Part shown: positions 27,314 to 39,083 of the stretch, one piece after another
Numbering within the stretch: the stretch's first letter is position 1
How the letters are laid out: each line of letters opens with the position of its first letter
Source of the DNA: Owenweeksia sp.
Lineage (GTDB): Bacteria; Bacteroidota; Bacteroidia; Flavobacteriales; Schleiferiaceae
Direction: 5' to 3'
DNA length: 64,000 nt
NCBI GenBank assembly: GCA_028285465.1
Contig: JANQPD010000030.1
Location: 124,001-188,000, forward strand
Position numbers and translations under genes: made by a program
The notes under the pieces: model-generated
Seen by the model: only the letters and a program-made list of their open reading frames with translations
What the model was told of the DNA's origin: nothing
The model's database searches: none

Positions 27314-28194
27314 TTAGCTCAGGTCCTGCTTCCCTATTTCCTGCCGGATCTGTTCCCGTAGCGCTTCGCTTACCTTCCACAAAGGCAGGCGCAAGCCTTC
27401 CCCGCAAATGTGCTGCGCCGCCAGAGCCACTTTTACGCCCCCGGGATTGCCTTCGGCAAAGAGCATTTTGGTTACTTCAAACAGCCGGTAGTGTGCCTTA
27501 CGGGCCGTGGCAACATCTCCTGCCAGGGCACTGTTTACCATTTGTGTAAATACCCTGGGGAAAGCCTGCCCCGATACGGAGATCACCCCATCGCCCCCGC
27601 AGGCGATCATCGGCAGCGTGAGGTTGTCGTCTCCGCTGATCACCAAAAAGCCTTCGGGCCGTCGGTCGAGGATCGTCATTACCTGTTCCAGGTCGCCACT
27701 TGCCTCTTTTATGCCGACAATGCGGTCAAAGTCGCGGGCCAGGCGCAAGGTAGTCGCTGCAGAGAGGTTGCTGGCCGTACGCCCTGGCACATTGTACAAG
27801 ATAAGGGGCAAAGGACTGGCTTCCGCCAGGGCTTTATAATGCTGGTAAATGCCTTCCTGCGTAGGTTTGTTGTAATAGGGCGAAGCAGAAAGAATAGCGC
27901 TTACGCCATCCAGCTCGGTTTCGGAAAACTCCCGGATCAGGCCTGCGGTGTTGTTCCCTCCTATGCCGTAAACGATGGGCAATTTCCCGGCATTCACTTC
28001 TTTTACATGCGCCAGCACTTTTGCTTTTTCTGCGGTAGTCAACACCGGGTTTTCGGCCGTGGTGCCCATCACCACCAGGTAATTGATCCCTCCTTCCGTA
28101 CAGTGTTTCACCAGGCGGCTCAATGCGGGGTAGTCTACTTCCCCTTTTTCTGAAAAGGGGGTTACCAGCGCTACACCACTGCCTTTTAATTCAT

Positions 28195-28198
<4 letters not shown>
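27314..28198 (-). CDS. dapA: 4-hydroxy-tetrahydrodipicolinate synthase
   Basis: 294 residues, the usual length. DapA condenses pyruvate with aspartate semialdehyde, the first committed step of the lysine and diaminopimelate pathway. The Schiff-base lysine is in 'RIVGIKEASGDL' (about residue 165), the Tyr and backbone motif in 'LILYNVPGRTASNL', and the substrate-binding 'GTTAENPVLTTAEKA' replaces the usual GTTGE(S/A) with GTTAEN, a common Bacteroidota variant. Its start overlaps the DUF6913 gene by 4 bases, in the order ligA-DUF6913-dapA seen widely in Bacteroidota. Confidence 0.95.
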
Positions 28199-30851
<2,653 letters not shown>

Positions 30852-30868
30852 CTACCAAAACACAATAC

Positions 30869-31180
30869 ATGATCTTTATCTTTGGCTATCAACCCCTTAG
30901 CAAAAACCTGGGGCCCGTACAGGAGATCAAATGCCCGAATTGCCACCATGAAAAGCACTGGATACTCCGGTCTACGACCTATTTTGTTTCTTTCTTTTTT
31001 CTTCCTCTCCTGCCTTTAAAAAAGCGCATGGAAAAAACCTGTCCGGTCTGCGGGTTCAGCCAAACGCTGACCCGGGAGGAGTACAAAACCCACGAAAACC
31101 TCGCTAAGCTCAACAAAGAAGCGTTGCGCACCGATATGAACACAGAAGAATACGAAAAACGCCTTTCCAAACTGACATGA
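30869..31180 (+). CDS. Zinc-ribbon family protein
   Basis: About 103 residues from the ATG at 30869 ('MIFIFGYQPLSKNLGPV'); the upstream frame is not typical. The zinc ribbon is 'KCPNCHHEKHW' plus 'TCPVCGF', with a hydrophobic segment 'YFVSFFFLPLLPL' between them. This small family is widespread with unknown function. It overlaps the DinB gene by 4 bases, which suggests a shared transcript with DinB and DUF4440 genes. Confidence 0.75.
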   Translation: MIFIFGYQPLSKNLGPVQEIKCPNCHHEKHWILRSTTYFVSFFFLPLLPLKKRMEKTCPVCGFSQTLTREEYKTHENLAKLNKEALRTDMNTEEYEKRLSKLT

Positions 31181-31686
31181 GAAGACCCCTGGAAACGGAA
31201 TACGCCTCTTCCTATGCTCCGTACATAAGGCTCACACGAGGCGCCAATTACCTTCAGTTGTTGCAAGACAGTAGCGAAGAGTTGCTCCATTTGTTTGATC
31301 AACTCACGGATGAACAAGCGAATACGGCTTATGCCGAAGGAAAGTGGACCCTAAAGGAACTGCTTCAGCACATCATCGATTCGGATGCTGTTTTTGCCTA
31401 CCGGGCCTTGTGCATGAGCAGGCAGGACCCTACGCCCCTGCCGGGTTTTGAGCAGGACGACTACGTAGCCCAAAGCCGGGCCAATACCCGCACTTTGGAA
31501 AGCCTAAAAGAGGATTTCCGGCATTTACGTGCCTACCTGATCGGTATGTACAGCAGTTTCGATGCCCGGCAACTGGATTTCATAGGCAGCATGAACGGAC
31601 ACCCCGTTTCCGCACTGGCCCTGGCTTACATTATAGCGGGGCATACCTTCCACCACCTGGAAGTGATCAAAAACCGCTACTTGTGA
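31177..31686 (+). CDS. DinB-family protein
   Basis: 169 residues forming a four-helix bundle. The metal-binding His residues of the DinB/YfiT fold appear in 'LKELLQHIIDSDAVFAYR' (first His) and 'IIAGHTFHHLEVIKNRYL' near the C-terminus. Members bind a divalent metal and often act in thiol transfer or stress response. The start overlaps the zinc-ribbon gene (ATGA) and the stop overlaps the GTG start of the next gene. Confidence 0.88.
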   Translation: MRRPLETEYASSYAPYIRLTRGANYLQLLQDSSEELLHLFDQLTDEQANTAYAEGKWTLKELLQHIIDSDAVFAYRALCMSRQDPTPLPGFEQDDYVAQSRANTRTLESLKEDFRHLRAYLIGMYSSFDARQLDFIGSMNGHPVSALALAYIIAGHTFHHLEVIKNRYL

Positions 31687-32138
31687 AAACGAGACTTTTT
31701 TTCTGCCTGATCCTGGCAGCGGGTCTGTTCTTTCCTTCCTGTACTACGGATGTACCGCAAAACGAAACGGATGCAACAGAGGCCATAAAAAGCATCATGC
31801 AACAGCAGGAAAAAGATTGGAACGAGGGAAGCCTGGAGGGCTTTATGTCAGCTTACTGGAAGAGCGACAGCCTGCTTTTTATAGGCAGCAGGGGCTTAAC
31901 CTATGGATGGAGCACTACTTTAGATAATTACCGTAAGTCGTACAAAAACAAAGCTTTGATGGGGTACCTGGTTTTTGAAAACAAGGAAATTGAAACGCTG
32001 GGTAACGCGCATGCCTGGGCAGCAGGCCGCTGGCATCTTTTCCGCGAAAGCGACACCTTACAGGGCAGCTATATGTTGGTTTGGGAGAAAATAGAAGGGC
32101 AATGGAAAATTGTAGCAGACCACAGCAGTTCTATGTAA
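31683..32138 (+). CDS. DUF4440/SnoaL-like lipoprotein
   Basis: 151 residues from a GTG at 31683, overlapping the DinB stop by 4 bases. The lipobox 'LFFPSC' predicts a lipoprotein. The NTF2-like domain shows 'IMQQQEKDWNEGSLEGFMSA' then 'SDSLLFIGSRGLTYG' and the late 'MLVWEKIEGQWKIVADHSS', all typical of DUF4440 proteins. Function unknown. It follows the zinc-ribbon and DinB genes in one likely operon. Confidence 0.85.
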   Translation: MKTRLFFCLILAAGLFFPSCTTDVPQNETDATEAIKSIMQQQEKDWNEGSLEGFMSAYWKSDSLLFIGSRGLTYGWSTTLDNYRKSYKNKALMGYLVFENKEIETLGNAHAWAAGRWHLFRESDTLQGSYMLVWEKIEGQWKIVADHSSSM

Positions 32139-32199
32139 ATACACCTGTATTTGCAAACTTCTGGCCTGTCCCGGGGTTAGCACCTTATAATCTGAGCAT

Positions 32200-33540
32200 A
32201 TGAACAGTTTAAACGTACCCGAAACCAATATACCCCGTTTGGTGGTGGTAGGCGGGGGCTTTGCAGGCATCAACCTGGTAAAGAAGTTGAAAAACAAGCC
32301 TTTCCAGGTGGTGATGCTGGACAAGCACAACTACCATACCTTCCAACCTCTGCTGTACCAGGTAGCCACGGCCGGGTTGGAGCCCGACTCTATTGCGCAC
32401 CCGATACGCCATATATTCCGCAAGTACAAAAACTTTTACTTCCGGATGGCCCTGGCGGAACGTATTGACGCAGAAAACAATACACTACATACCAACATAG
32501 GCCCCATTGAGTACGACCACCTGATAATCGCTACCGGGAGCAGCACCAATTACTTTGGCAATAGCGATATTGAAGCCCAAAGCGTTCCCATGAAAAGCGT
32601 GCCCGAAGCGCTTAACCTGCGCAGCCTTATGCTGCAAAGTTTCGAATCGGCCAGCCTTACCGATGACCTGAGGGAGCGGGAGCGCCTCATGACCTTTGTT
32701 ATTGTAGGAGCCGGCCCTACAGGTGTTGAACTGGCGGGTTCCCTGGCAGAGCTAAAAACACACGTATTGCCCAACGACTACCCCGACCTGGATTTCAGGC
32801 GCATGAGCATACACCTGGTAGAAGCTGCACCCAAAGTGCTCCCTCCGATGAGTGAGGAAGCCTCGGAAAACGCAGCCAAATACCTGGATAAGCTGGGCGT
32901 ACACCTTTGGCTGGACACCATGGTGGAAGACTATGACGGAGAAACTGTAAAAACCAATAAGAAAAACCTGGGTGCCAGTACGCTGATATGGGCGGCCGGG
33001 GTAAAAGGGACCATCGTTGAAGGAACAAATAAGGAAGGAGCGGTAGACAAGAGCCGGTACGTAGTGAATACATTTAACCAGGTAAAGGGGTATGAGAACA
33101 TTTACGCCCTGGGCGATGTAGCCGCCATGATCAGCGAGGAAAACCCTAAAGGACACCCCATGCTGGCACAGGTAGCGATACAGCAGGGTGAAAACCTGGC
33201 GCGGAACCTGGAAAACTGGCGCAGGAAAAAAGAAGCCGTCCCTTTTTCGTACAAAGACCTCGGCACCATGGCCACCATTGGCCGCAACAAAGCCGTAGCC
33301 GACCTGGGGAAAGTGAAGTTCGGAGGTTTTATCGGCTGGTTGCTGTGGATGGGGGTTCACCTGATCAGCCTGGTAGGTTTCCGGAACCGCCTGGTGGTGC
33401 TGCTCAACTGGGTGATCAATTACTTTAGCTACGACAAAAAGATACGCCTGATCATACGCCCCGTGCAACGGAAAAACTTCAGGCAAAGCAAAGCCCTGGA
33501 GCTGGAAAAAGGAGAGGAAGCGGTAAAGCCTGCCCCCTGA
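32200..33540 (+). CDS. ndh: Type II NADH dehydrogenase
   Basis: 446 residues. NDH-2 oxidises NADH and passes electrons to quinone without proton pumping, bound to the inner membrane surface. The FAD motif 'LVVVGGGFAGINLVKKL' is at the N-terminus, 'HTFQPLLYQVATAGL' follows, the NADH motif is 'FVIVGAGPTGVELAGSL', and 'IYALGDVAAM' is the second FAD site. The C-terminal hydrophobic/amphipathic part 'FIGWLLWMGVHLISLVGFRN' is the membrane anchor. The 61-base leader has no certain promoter. Confidence 0.93.
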   Translation: MNSLNVPETNIPRLVVVGGGFAGINLVKKLKNKPFQVVMLDKHNYHTFQPLLYQVATAGLEPDSIAHPIRHIFRKYKNFYFRMALAERIDAENNTLHTNIGPIEYDHLIIATGSSTNYFGNSDIEAQSVPMKSVPEALNLRSLMLQSFESASLTDDLRERERLMTFVIVGAGPTGVELAGSLAELKTHVLPNDYPDLDFRRMSIHLVEAAPKVLPPMSEEASENAAKYLDKLGVHLWLDTMVEDYDGETVKTNKKNLGASTLIWAAGVKGTIVEGTNKEGAVDKSRYVVNTFNQVKGYENIYALGDVAAMISEENPKGHPMLAQVAIQQGENLARNLENWRRKKEAVPFSYKDLGTMATIGRNKAVADLGKVKFGGFIGWLLWMGVHLISLVGFRNRLVVLLNWVINYFSYDKKIRLIIRPVQRKNFRQSKALELEKGEEAVKPAP

Positions 33541-33926
33541 TCTATATCCCTTCAGCTTATTTAGTGCTCATCCCTAAGCGAGGTGCGCCAGGCTTCCATG
33601 CCGGTTATTTCAAATCAGGCAAACCTTGTTCGCTTTGAATCATAAGGTATGGTCAAGAAAACCCCGTGGTTTGTAAAAGCATAGCGCTTATGTCCAATTT
33701 TAGGCTGTTCGTAAATTCTGGCTTCGCCAACCATAGTGTAAAGGCTAGCTTTAGGGGTAGTTATCGTGAGCTCGAGCAAAAGGTCTTGGTAATACAGCAG
33801 GTGAAAAGAAGTGACTTGTTACATTAAGAAGTTAAGTTGAATTTCTTTACACGCTAGAGGCTGCTTTTCGCAACGTATGTCCTTTTTTGTCGTGCTCACA
33901 TTTTATTAATTTAATCATGAAATAAA
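33541..33926. other. 386-base intergenic stretch with a possible gene remnant
   Basis: Apart from the minus-strand open segment at 33615-33818 described separately, no gene or clear regulatory element was seen. The segment lies between the ndh stop and the small secreted protein gene. Confidence 0.5.
33615..33818 (-). pseudogene. Possible degenerate coding remnant, family unknown
   Basis: On the minus strand, 67 codons are open and read with natural composition, for example 'LYTMVGEARIYEQPKIGHKR' followed by 'FTNHGVFLTIPYDS'. An in-frame TAA at 33819-33821 separates them from about 25 more open codons upstream ('EKQPLACKEIQLNF'). No start codon or family was recognised. It may be a decayed gene or a chance open frame. 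Confidence 0.3.
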
Positions 33927-34178
33927 ATGAAAAACTCCGTTTTTAAGGTACTGGGTTTAGGCATCTTCTTAGGTGGGGTGCTCTGCAGTGCCATGTTAAC
34001 TACTTCTGAGCCGGAAACCAGTGTGCATTACAATCCGGACGATTGCCGTTGCTATCATGACCCTGGCTCTTGGCAGTTCGAACGAAATGCCGAAAATGTA
34101 TGGGATAAAGATGGGCAGATCATCTGGGGCATGTGCGAGTTGTGCGATGGCCCCATCGGTCCGGACCCCACTCCCTGA
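33927..34178 (+). CDS. Small secreted Cys-containing protein
   Basis: 83 residues. A signal peptide (about 1-24) ends near 'LCSAML'. The mature part has two Cys pairs, 'DCRCYHDPGSW' and 'CELC', and ends with a Pro-rich 'GPIGPDPTP'. It starts after an A/T-rich leader and is followed 28 bases later by a strong terminator, so it is a single-gene unit. A peptide function such as a small exported regulator or toxin-like factor is possible, but nothing shows which. Confidence 0.7.
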   Translation: MKNSVFKVLGLGIFLGGVLCSAMLTTSEPETSVHYNPDDCRCYHDPGSWQFERNAENVWDKDGQIIWGMCELCDGPIGPDPTP

Positions 34179-34206
34179 TTGCTATAAGAGAAATATCAGC
34201 CTCTAT

Positions 34207-34234
34207 AAATCCCGCTGTTTGGCGGGATTTTTTT
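34207..34234 (+). terminator. Rho-independent terminator
   Basis: Perfect 9-bp stem AAATCCCGC / GCGGGATTT with a 6-base loop followed by T-rich sequence, directly after the small secreted protein gene. Confidence 0.85.
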
Positions 34235-34384
34235 ATGCCCCCTTTTACGAGCCTGCTGGCTTCCCCTTATCAAACCATCTATTGTCTTACCTTTAACTTT
34301 GTGTATAAAAGAACTTATGAGGATTCACGCGTGTAATATCCGGCACGCCCCTACTGAAACACGAGTTCGCAAAACAGCATCCTG

Positions 34385-35089
34385 ATGTGTACCCTCACCT
34401 ACCTCCCGCTTTCAACGGGTTTTGTGCTTACCCACAACCGGGACGAGCGCATGAACCGCCCCGCCACGCCCCATTTTGTGGAGCAACAGAATGTGCAGGG
34501 CGAAACCCTGTATTTTCCGCAGGACCTGGAAGCGCAAGGCAGTTGGTTTGTACATCAAGAGCGCGCCAGCTTATGCGTACTCAACGGGGGTACAGGCTAT
34601 TATACTCCAAACCCACCTTACCGCCACAGCCGCGGCCTGGTGCCTTTGCATTTCTTCTCCTTTGCTTCTGCGGAAGCCTTTGCCGCGCAGTATAATTTTA
34701 CCCAATTGGAGCCTTTTACGTTGATCATCGCAGAAAAGAAAAAGCTTTGGAAGCTCATACACGATGAGGCCCATACAGGAATGCACCCACTCGATCCAAA
34801 GCAAGCGCACATCTGGTCCTCTACCCGCCTCTATAGCCCGGAAGTACGCGCAAAAAGGGAACATTGGTTTGCAGATTGGTTAGCCACAAAGCCCTCTTTT
34901 GAGCCGGAAAACGTCCGGTATTTCCAGCTCAATGCCGGGGAAGGAGACCAGGAGAATGATTTTCGCATGAGCCGCGGAGGCCTTTTAAAGACCGTAAGCA
35001 TTACCCAGGTCGCGAAAAACAGAAACTCCAGGCAGCTTTTCTACCACAATTTTGACGCTTCTGCTCCTGATAAGAGGATTTTGACCTAG
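34385..35089 (+). CDS. NRDE (TANGO2-like) family protein
   Basis: 234 residues. The defining start 'MCTLTYLP' (catalytic-type Cys2) and 'FVLTHNRDERMNRPA' with the NRDE motif are present, followed by 'LNGGTGYYT' and 'FTLIIAEKKKLWKLIHDE'. The family is conserved from bacteria to the human TANGO2 protein; it resembles N-terminal nucleophile hydrolases and has been linked to heme or lipid handling in eukaryotes. In bacteria the role is unknown. The gene converges with the DUF4442 gene, 8 bases away. Confidence 0.9.
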   Translation: MCTLTYLPLSTGFVLTHNRDERMNRPATPHFVEQQNVQGETLYFPQDLEAQGSWFVHQERASLCVLNGGTGYYTPNPPYRHSRGLVPLHFFSFASAEAFAAQYNFTQLEPFTLIIAEKKKLWKLIHDEAHTGMHPLDPKQAHIWSSTRLYSPEVRAKREHWFADWLATKPSFEPENVRYFQLNAGEGDQENDFRMSRGGLLKTVSITQVAKNRNSRQLFYHNFDASAPDKRILT

Positions 35090-35097
35090 TTTCTCGC

Positions 35098-35604
35098 TTA
35101 CACCTTCAGCTTTACCGCGCTCCATTTCTTTATTTGCCAGTACGCCATCCCGGTAGCCAGGTGATTGCCTTCCGTATCCATGATCTTCACGGTACAGGGT
35201 AAAGTGATCTTTTCACCTTGCGTGAGCGGTTGCCGTACTTCCTGCTCCAGGAAGTCTTCCGTAAAGGAAAAGGTAGCCGTAGCGGCTGTTTTTCCCTGGT
35301 AGTGGTAATCCATCTCCAAACGTTGCAGAATAAGGCGGTACTTGCGGGCCTCCAGGCGGCTTATCAGCAAAAAGCCACTGCTTACTTCGGCCAGCGTAGC
35401 CAGGGCACAGGCATGCAGCCCCTTTACGTGGTTCAGGTTGCGCTTTTTATAGGGCAGCTTCACCTGCAAGCGGTTTGCCGAAATATGTTCCACAACAAAA
35501 CCGTGCGGTTTGTTGAACGGCACCATACGGTTTAGCGCAAAGCTCAACAGCCTGCGGTAAAAACTGCTCTTTTCGGCTTTTGCCACCCATTTTGTAATGT
35601 TCAT
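35098..35604 (-). CDS. DUF4442 hotdog-fold thioesterase-like protein
   Basis: 168 residues. 'RNLNHVKGLHACALATLAEV' followed by 'SSGFLL' fits the central helix and flanking strands of a PaaI-like hotdog domain; 'MDYHYQGKTAATATFSF' is the paired strand. These proteins are usually acyl-CoA thioesterase-like. No substrate can be deduced. It converges with the NRDE gene, and its own upstream region (154 bases) shows no clear promoter. Confidence 0.75.
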   Translation of the reverse strand: MNITKWVAKAEKSSFYRRLLSFALNRMVPFNKPHGFVVEHISANRLQVKLPYKKRNLNHVKGLHACALATLAEVSSGFLLISRLEARKYRLILQRLEMDYHYQGKTAATATFSFTEDFLEQEVRQPLTQGEKITLPCTVKIMDTEGNHLATGMAYWQIKKWSAVKLKV

Positions 35605-35758
35605 ATATCATGCTTTTGGCCTAAGGTAAAGGAGAATTCTTTATAGCAAACAAACACTACTTTTGAATGGAGTACCACTTGTTTCAGTTTGGATTTACTA
35701 GAAAATATATAGATATAAAATCGACACCTATAAGCTTAAATAAGTTTCAATGTAAGTA

Positions 35759-36577
35759 TTATTCACAGTGGTTTTTGAAAAACTCTTTTGCTTCTGTATT
35801 ACCTAAACTTCCTGCCTTAGCCCATTCTGCACAAGCTCCTTTTAGGTCATTCATATAGGTATATATGCTTGCTCGCATGTAAAAAATACCTGCATGATTT
35901 TCTTTTATGGCAATTGCCTTATCGAGTTCTTTCAAAGCATCCCTATATCTTTTTAATTTAATAAGATAATTGGCTTTAAGGACATAGAAGCTCGCACTAC
36001 CTGAACGTTTTTTTTCTAAAAAGTCTAAGACTTGCTTAATACCTACCGAGTCACCTATAAGCAGTTTAGCGCCAACTAATATTTCTATGGCCTCAATGTT
36101 CGAGGAATCAGGGTCAAGTTCTAAAGCATTCTCCACATTTACGACCGTGGAGTTAAATTCATCTATCATATAGTATGAAAGGCCAGAATAGTAGTAGTAT
36201 TCAGGATTTTTGTCTTCAATTAGTATTGCTTTCTTAAGGTGCTTAACAGATTCTTCATACTCTCCAGTGTTGTAATTAATCAATCCCATCAAACCCCACA
36301 TATCACTCTGTAGAGAATCTCTTTTGAGGCTTTTCAAGCAATCAGAGAATGAGGCTTCCCACTTCTCTAACTCATAATAAAAGTACGCCCTGTTGCTATA
36401 CAGCAGTTTATTATTTGGGTCAAGAGAAATAGCAGAATCCAGAAGTTCTATAGAGTTTTCAGGATTATTAGCATTAAGAGCAAGCTCGTTTAAATGCATC
36501 GATAAATGCCTATCATCCATAGTACACGAAGAAATTGTAAGTGATGCATACAAGAGCAAGCCTTTAACTATTCTCAT
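35759..36577 (-). CDS. TPR-repeat lipoprotein
   Basis: 272 residues. The lipobox 'SLTISSC' predicts a lipoprotein. The remainder is made of tetratricopeptide repeats, for example 'LLYSNRAYFYYELEKWEASF', 'MWGLMGLINYNTGEYEESVK', 'YYYYSGLSYYMIDEFNSTVV' and 'ALKELDKAIAIKENHAGIFY'. It probably scaffolds proteins at the membrane. AT content is higher here than in neighbouring genes, visible by eye. It is divergent from the LuxR-type gene. Confidence 0.85.
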   Translation of the reverse strand: MRIVKGLLLYASLTISSCTMDDRHLSMHLNELALNANNPENSIELLDSAISLDPNNKLLYSNRAYFYYELEKWEASFSDCLKSLKRDSLQSDMWGLMGLINYNTGEYEESVKHLKKAILIEDKNPEYYYYSGLSYYMIDEFNSTVVNVENALELDPDSSNIEAIEILVGAKLLIGDSVGIKQVLDFLEKKRSGSASFYVLKANYLIKLKRYRDALKELDKAIAIKENHAGIFYMRASIYTYMNDLKGACAEWAKAGSLGNTEAKEFFKNHCE

Positions 36578-36690
36578 ATTCCGAGTAATCCTATAAAAGA
36601 TGAAGTATTGGGTATTTAAAGCAGCGAACTTGTTTGCCTCAAATATAGTTGATGCTTTTCTGAAATGCCTTATTTTAGCCTAATGTAGCT

Positions 36691-37071
36691 ATGGTCAAAA
36701 CCATACTTAAATATAGTATAGCGCTGTCCATTGTGGCTTTTACAATAGAATATGCCACGCAGGATACTTCTTTGGTGGATAAGACCTGGCTCCTGTCCGG
36801 GGCTACCTTGTTTATTATACTCGGCTTCTTGATCGGAAAGAGCTATAAGGGCACCTTACAGAGCAGGTACCGCCAGGGCATGTATTTGTCCAGGCTGAGC
36901 CCCCGAGAAGGGGAAGTGGCTCAATTGATATTGAAGCATTATAGCAATAAAGAGATTTGCAGCACCCTGTGCATTGAGCAGAGCACCTTAAAAACACACA
37001 TCAACAAGATATACCACAAGTGCGAAGCGGTTTCGCGCAAAGAGTTTAAAGAGAGGCTCAGCGCCCTATAG
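36691..37071 (+). CDS. Membrane-anchored LuxR-type DNA-binding protein
   Basis: 126 residues. Two hydrophobic helices at the start ('SIALSIVAFTIEYA' and 'LSGATLFIILGFLIG') precede a C-terminal LuxR/FixJ helix-turn-helix: 'LSPREGEVAQLILKHYSNKE' and 'IEQSTLKTHINKIYHKC'. No receiver or ligand domain is visible, so signalling would depend on the membrane part or on a partner. The DUF4199 gene 26 bases downstream is a likely partner. DNA-binding regulator; target unknown. Confidence 0.8.
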   Translation: MVKTILKYSIALSIVAFTIEYATQDTSLVDKTWLLSGATLFIILGFLIGKSYKGTLQSRYRQGMYLSRLSPREGEVAQLILKHYSNKEICSTLCIEQSTLKTHINKIYHKCEAVSRKEFKERLSAL

Positions 37072-37097
37072 CCCACACTACATTCAATACGTAAAGC

Positions 37098-37520
37098 ATG
37101 GCAAAAGTCGTTTGGCGATACACACTTATATGCTTTTCAGCAACTTTTATATACACAAAAGTTTTAGAGTGGACGGGTGGACAAAAAGTACAGGTACTCA
37201 TTTACCTGACCGCGCTGATCATTCCCATTACCCTCTATTTTGCTTATCGCGAAATGATGCAGAAGCACTGGAATTACAAACTCCCTTTCCTAAAGGCGGC
37301 AATCCTGGGGTTTTCTGTAGCCGTGCTCTCAGCTGTATTGCTTACCCTATTAAACTATGGGCTGATGTACTACAATGCCGAAGCCGAGGTCAAGAGGCAA
37401 TACACAGGTTGGCGGCTGGTAAAATACCTCTTCGGTTATGTAAAGTGGTACCTCCTCTTTGCTCTGTTTTCTGTTCCCCTGGTCTACGGTATACTTATTT
37501 GGCAAGTAAGGAAGAAGTAA
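37098..37520 (+). CDS. DUF4199-like membrane protein
   Basis: 140 residues with four membrane helices; 'ALIIPITLYFAYREMMQKHW' and 'AAILGFSVAVLSAVLLTLLN' are typical of the DUF4199 family of Bacteroidota. Function unknown. It lies 26 bases after the membrane LuxR-type gene and is probably cotranscribed; a sensing or anchoring role for that regulator is inference. Confidence 0.7.
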   Translation: MAKVVWRYTLICFSATFIYTKVLEWTGGQKVQVLIYLTALIIPITLYFAYREMMQKHWNYKLPFLKAAILGFSVAVLSAVLLTLLNYGLMYYNAEAEVKRQYTGWRLVKYLFGYVKWYLLFALFSVPLVYGILIWQVRKK

Positions 37521-37665
37521 AACCCAATCATCTTCAGTGCTTTACATTTTTATCAACCCTTTTTCAACCCCTTTTGTAAGCTGCTTTTAACGCATAGCCT
37601 GCTCTTTTGTATTGAATAACAGGCAACCCCAGCCTTTGCTACTGCCCCTCTAAACTCAATGCAAT

Positions 37666-38577
37666 ATGAAAAAGTGCACTACCCTACTCCTTTTGTTGAT
37701 TGGCTTTGCCTCCTTTAGCCAGGCCTATTACAACTTCGTTCAAAAACAGGCCACCTATACCCCTTTGGGCAATAATGCCCTCCAGGTGCCTTATTACCAG
37801 CAAGACCCACGCTTTTACCTCGTTACGCTACCCGCACCCATTAAGGCATTTGGGCAGCTCACCAATACAGACGTAACCATAGGAAGTGGATTTTTGATCT
37901 CTACCACCGCCCAATACTCTTTTGCCTTTGATCCGTTTATTGCGCAATTAGCCGACACCTCGGGAGGTGTGTATATGGAATGGGATACCCTGGGTACCGA
38001 AAAGCACCTCTATGTGGAATGGCGGAACTTTAAACTGCAGGGGCACCCGGTATCAGATTTTGTACATTTCAAAATAGATTTTAACCTGGAAAATGAGGTC
38101 CTGGAATTTCACTACGGCCCCTCCCGGGTAACGGATACGGCAGGCTTCTATAATGCAAACTCCGGCCCCCAGGTTATTGCCACCCTATTGTCGCCCGATT
38201 TTAGCCAGGTTTTTTTCTACAATGCCCTGGAAGGAGCGCCCGCCAACCCTACGCATCACACCACTCCCGTTGGTGCTTTTTTAAACGCTGTTCCGCCCGA
38301 GGGTACCGTTTACCGGTTTGAACCCATAAACCTTTCACTGGAAGAAAATAAGCAGCAGCTCTACATTTACCCCAACCCGGTTGTAGGTATACTAAAAGTC
38401 GAAAACGTAGCTTCAGGAACGGTAACGGTTCAAAGTATTGGGGGCAAAGAACTGACCACTAAAAAACTGCGGAACCATGAGGTAGACCTAAGCGATTTGC
38501 CTGAGGGGATCTATATACTGAAGGTCAGCGAAAACGGCAACGTCAAACCATTTACTTTGAAGATCGTAAAACAATAG
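37666..38577 (+). CDS. T9SS type A sorting domain protein
   Basis: 303 residues. A signal peptide ends near 'FASFSQA'. The N-terminal ~210 residues are beta-rich and unrecognised. The last ~75 residues are a T9SS sorting domain: 'QLYIYPNPVVGILKVENV' and 'SDLPEGIYILKVSENGNVKP'. It is exported and cleaved by type IX secretion. A terminator follows 65 bases after the stop, so it is probably monocistronic. Confidence 0.85.
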   Translation: MKKCTTLLLLLIGFASFSQAYYNFVQKQATYTPLGNNALQVPYYQQDPRFYLVTLPAPIKAFGQLTNTDVTIGSGFLISTTAQYSFAFDPFIAQLADTSGGVYMEWDTLGTEKHLYVEWRNFKLQGHPVSDFVHFKIDFNLENEVLEFHYGPSRVTDTAGFYNANSGPQVIATLLSPDFSQVFFYNALEGAPANPTHHTTPVGAFLNAVPPEGTVYRFEPINLSLEENKQQLYIYPNPVVGILKVENVASGTVTVQSIGGKELTTKKLRNHEVDLSDLPEGIYILKVSENGNVKPFTLKIVKQ

Positions 38578-38642
38578 TACCTGCCCAACTGTGCAGGAGC
38601 CGCCTTCTTAAAAGTAGCTCAATGCATCTTTATGTATAGGGT

Positions 38643-38676
38643 AAAGCCCTGATAAGATTTTCTTACCAGGGCTTTT
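38643..38676 (+). terminator. Rho-independent terminator after T9SS protein
   Basis: Nine-bp stem AAAGCCCTG / CAGGGCTTT extended by a mismatch and five inner pairs, followed by a T-rich run. Confidence 0.8.
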
Positions 38677-39083
38677 CTATTTCTTTTTGGCATGTTCACC
38701 TGATTATTTTACCAATTAAAAGATGCTGTTTTATTCTTATTGTTTTAGCTATTACTATTTCTTTATCAGAAAGCCTGTAGTATAAGCTTTTCCACATCTT
38801 TTATTTTTCGTAATGTTTTCACTCAATCATTAGAAGCCACCTAAGGCACGCCGAATAGTCTCGTAAAATTATTTTTTGTAGTTTAGAAACGGAAAACTCA
38901 AGTGTTGAAAATCATGCAAATACACTATATACATACTTACAGGAATAGTAAACACTCTGCATGCCAAGGCTCATATAAATGCAGCCGTTTACATGCTCTT
39001 ATTGATGGTCTTTTCCGCCCTCCCTGATCTACTTCCTACACCCAAGTTGAATCTTTTTTTTAATTTAAAACATTTGAAACATT
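38677..39083. other. 407-base AT-rich leader before the trypsin-like gene
   Basis: No gene was seen. The stretch is AT-rich. TAGTTTAG near 38879 resembles a -7 box with one mismatch, but no -33 box stands at the right distance, so the promoter remains undefined. Confidence 0.5.
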
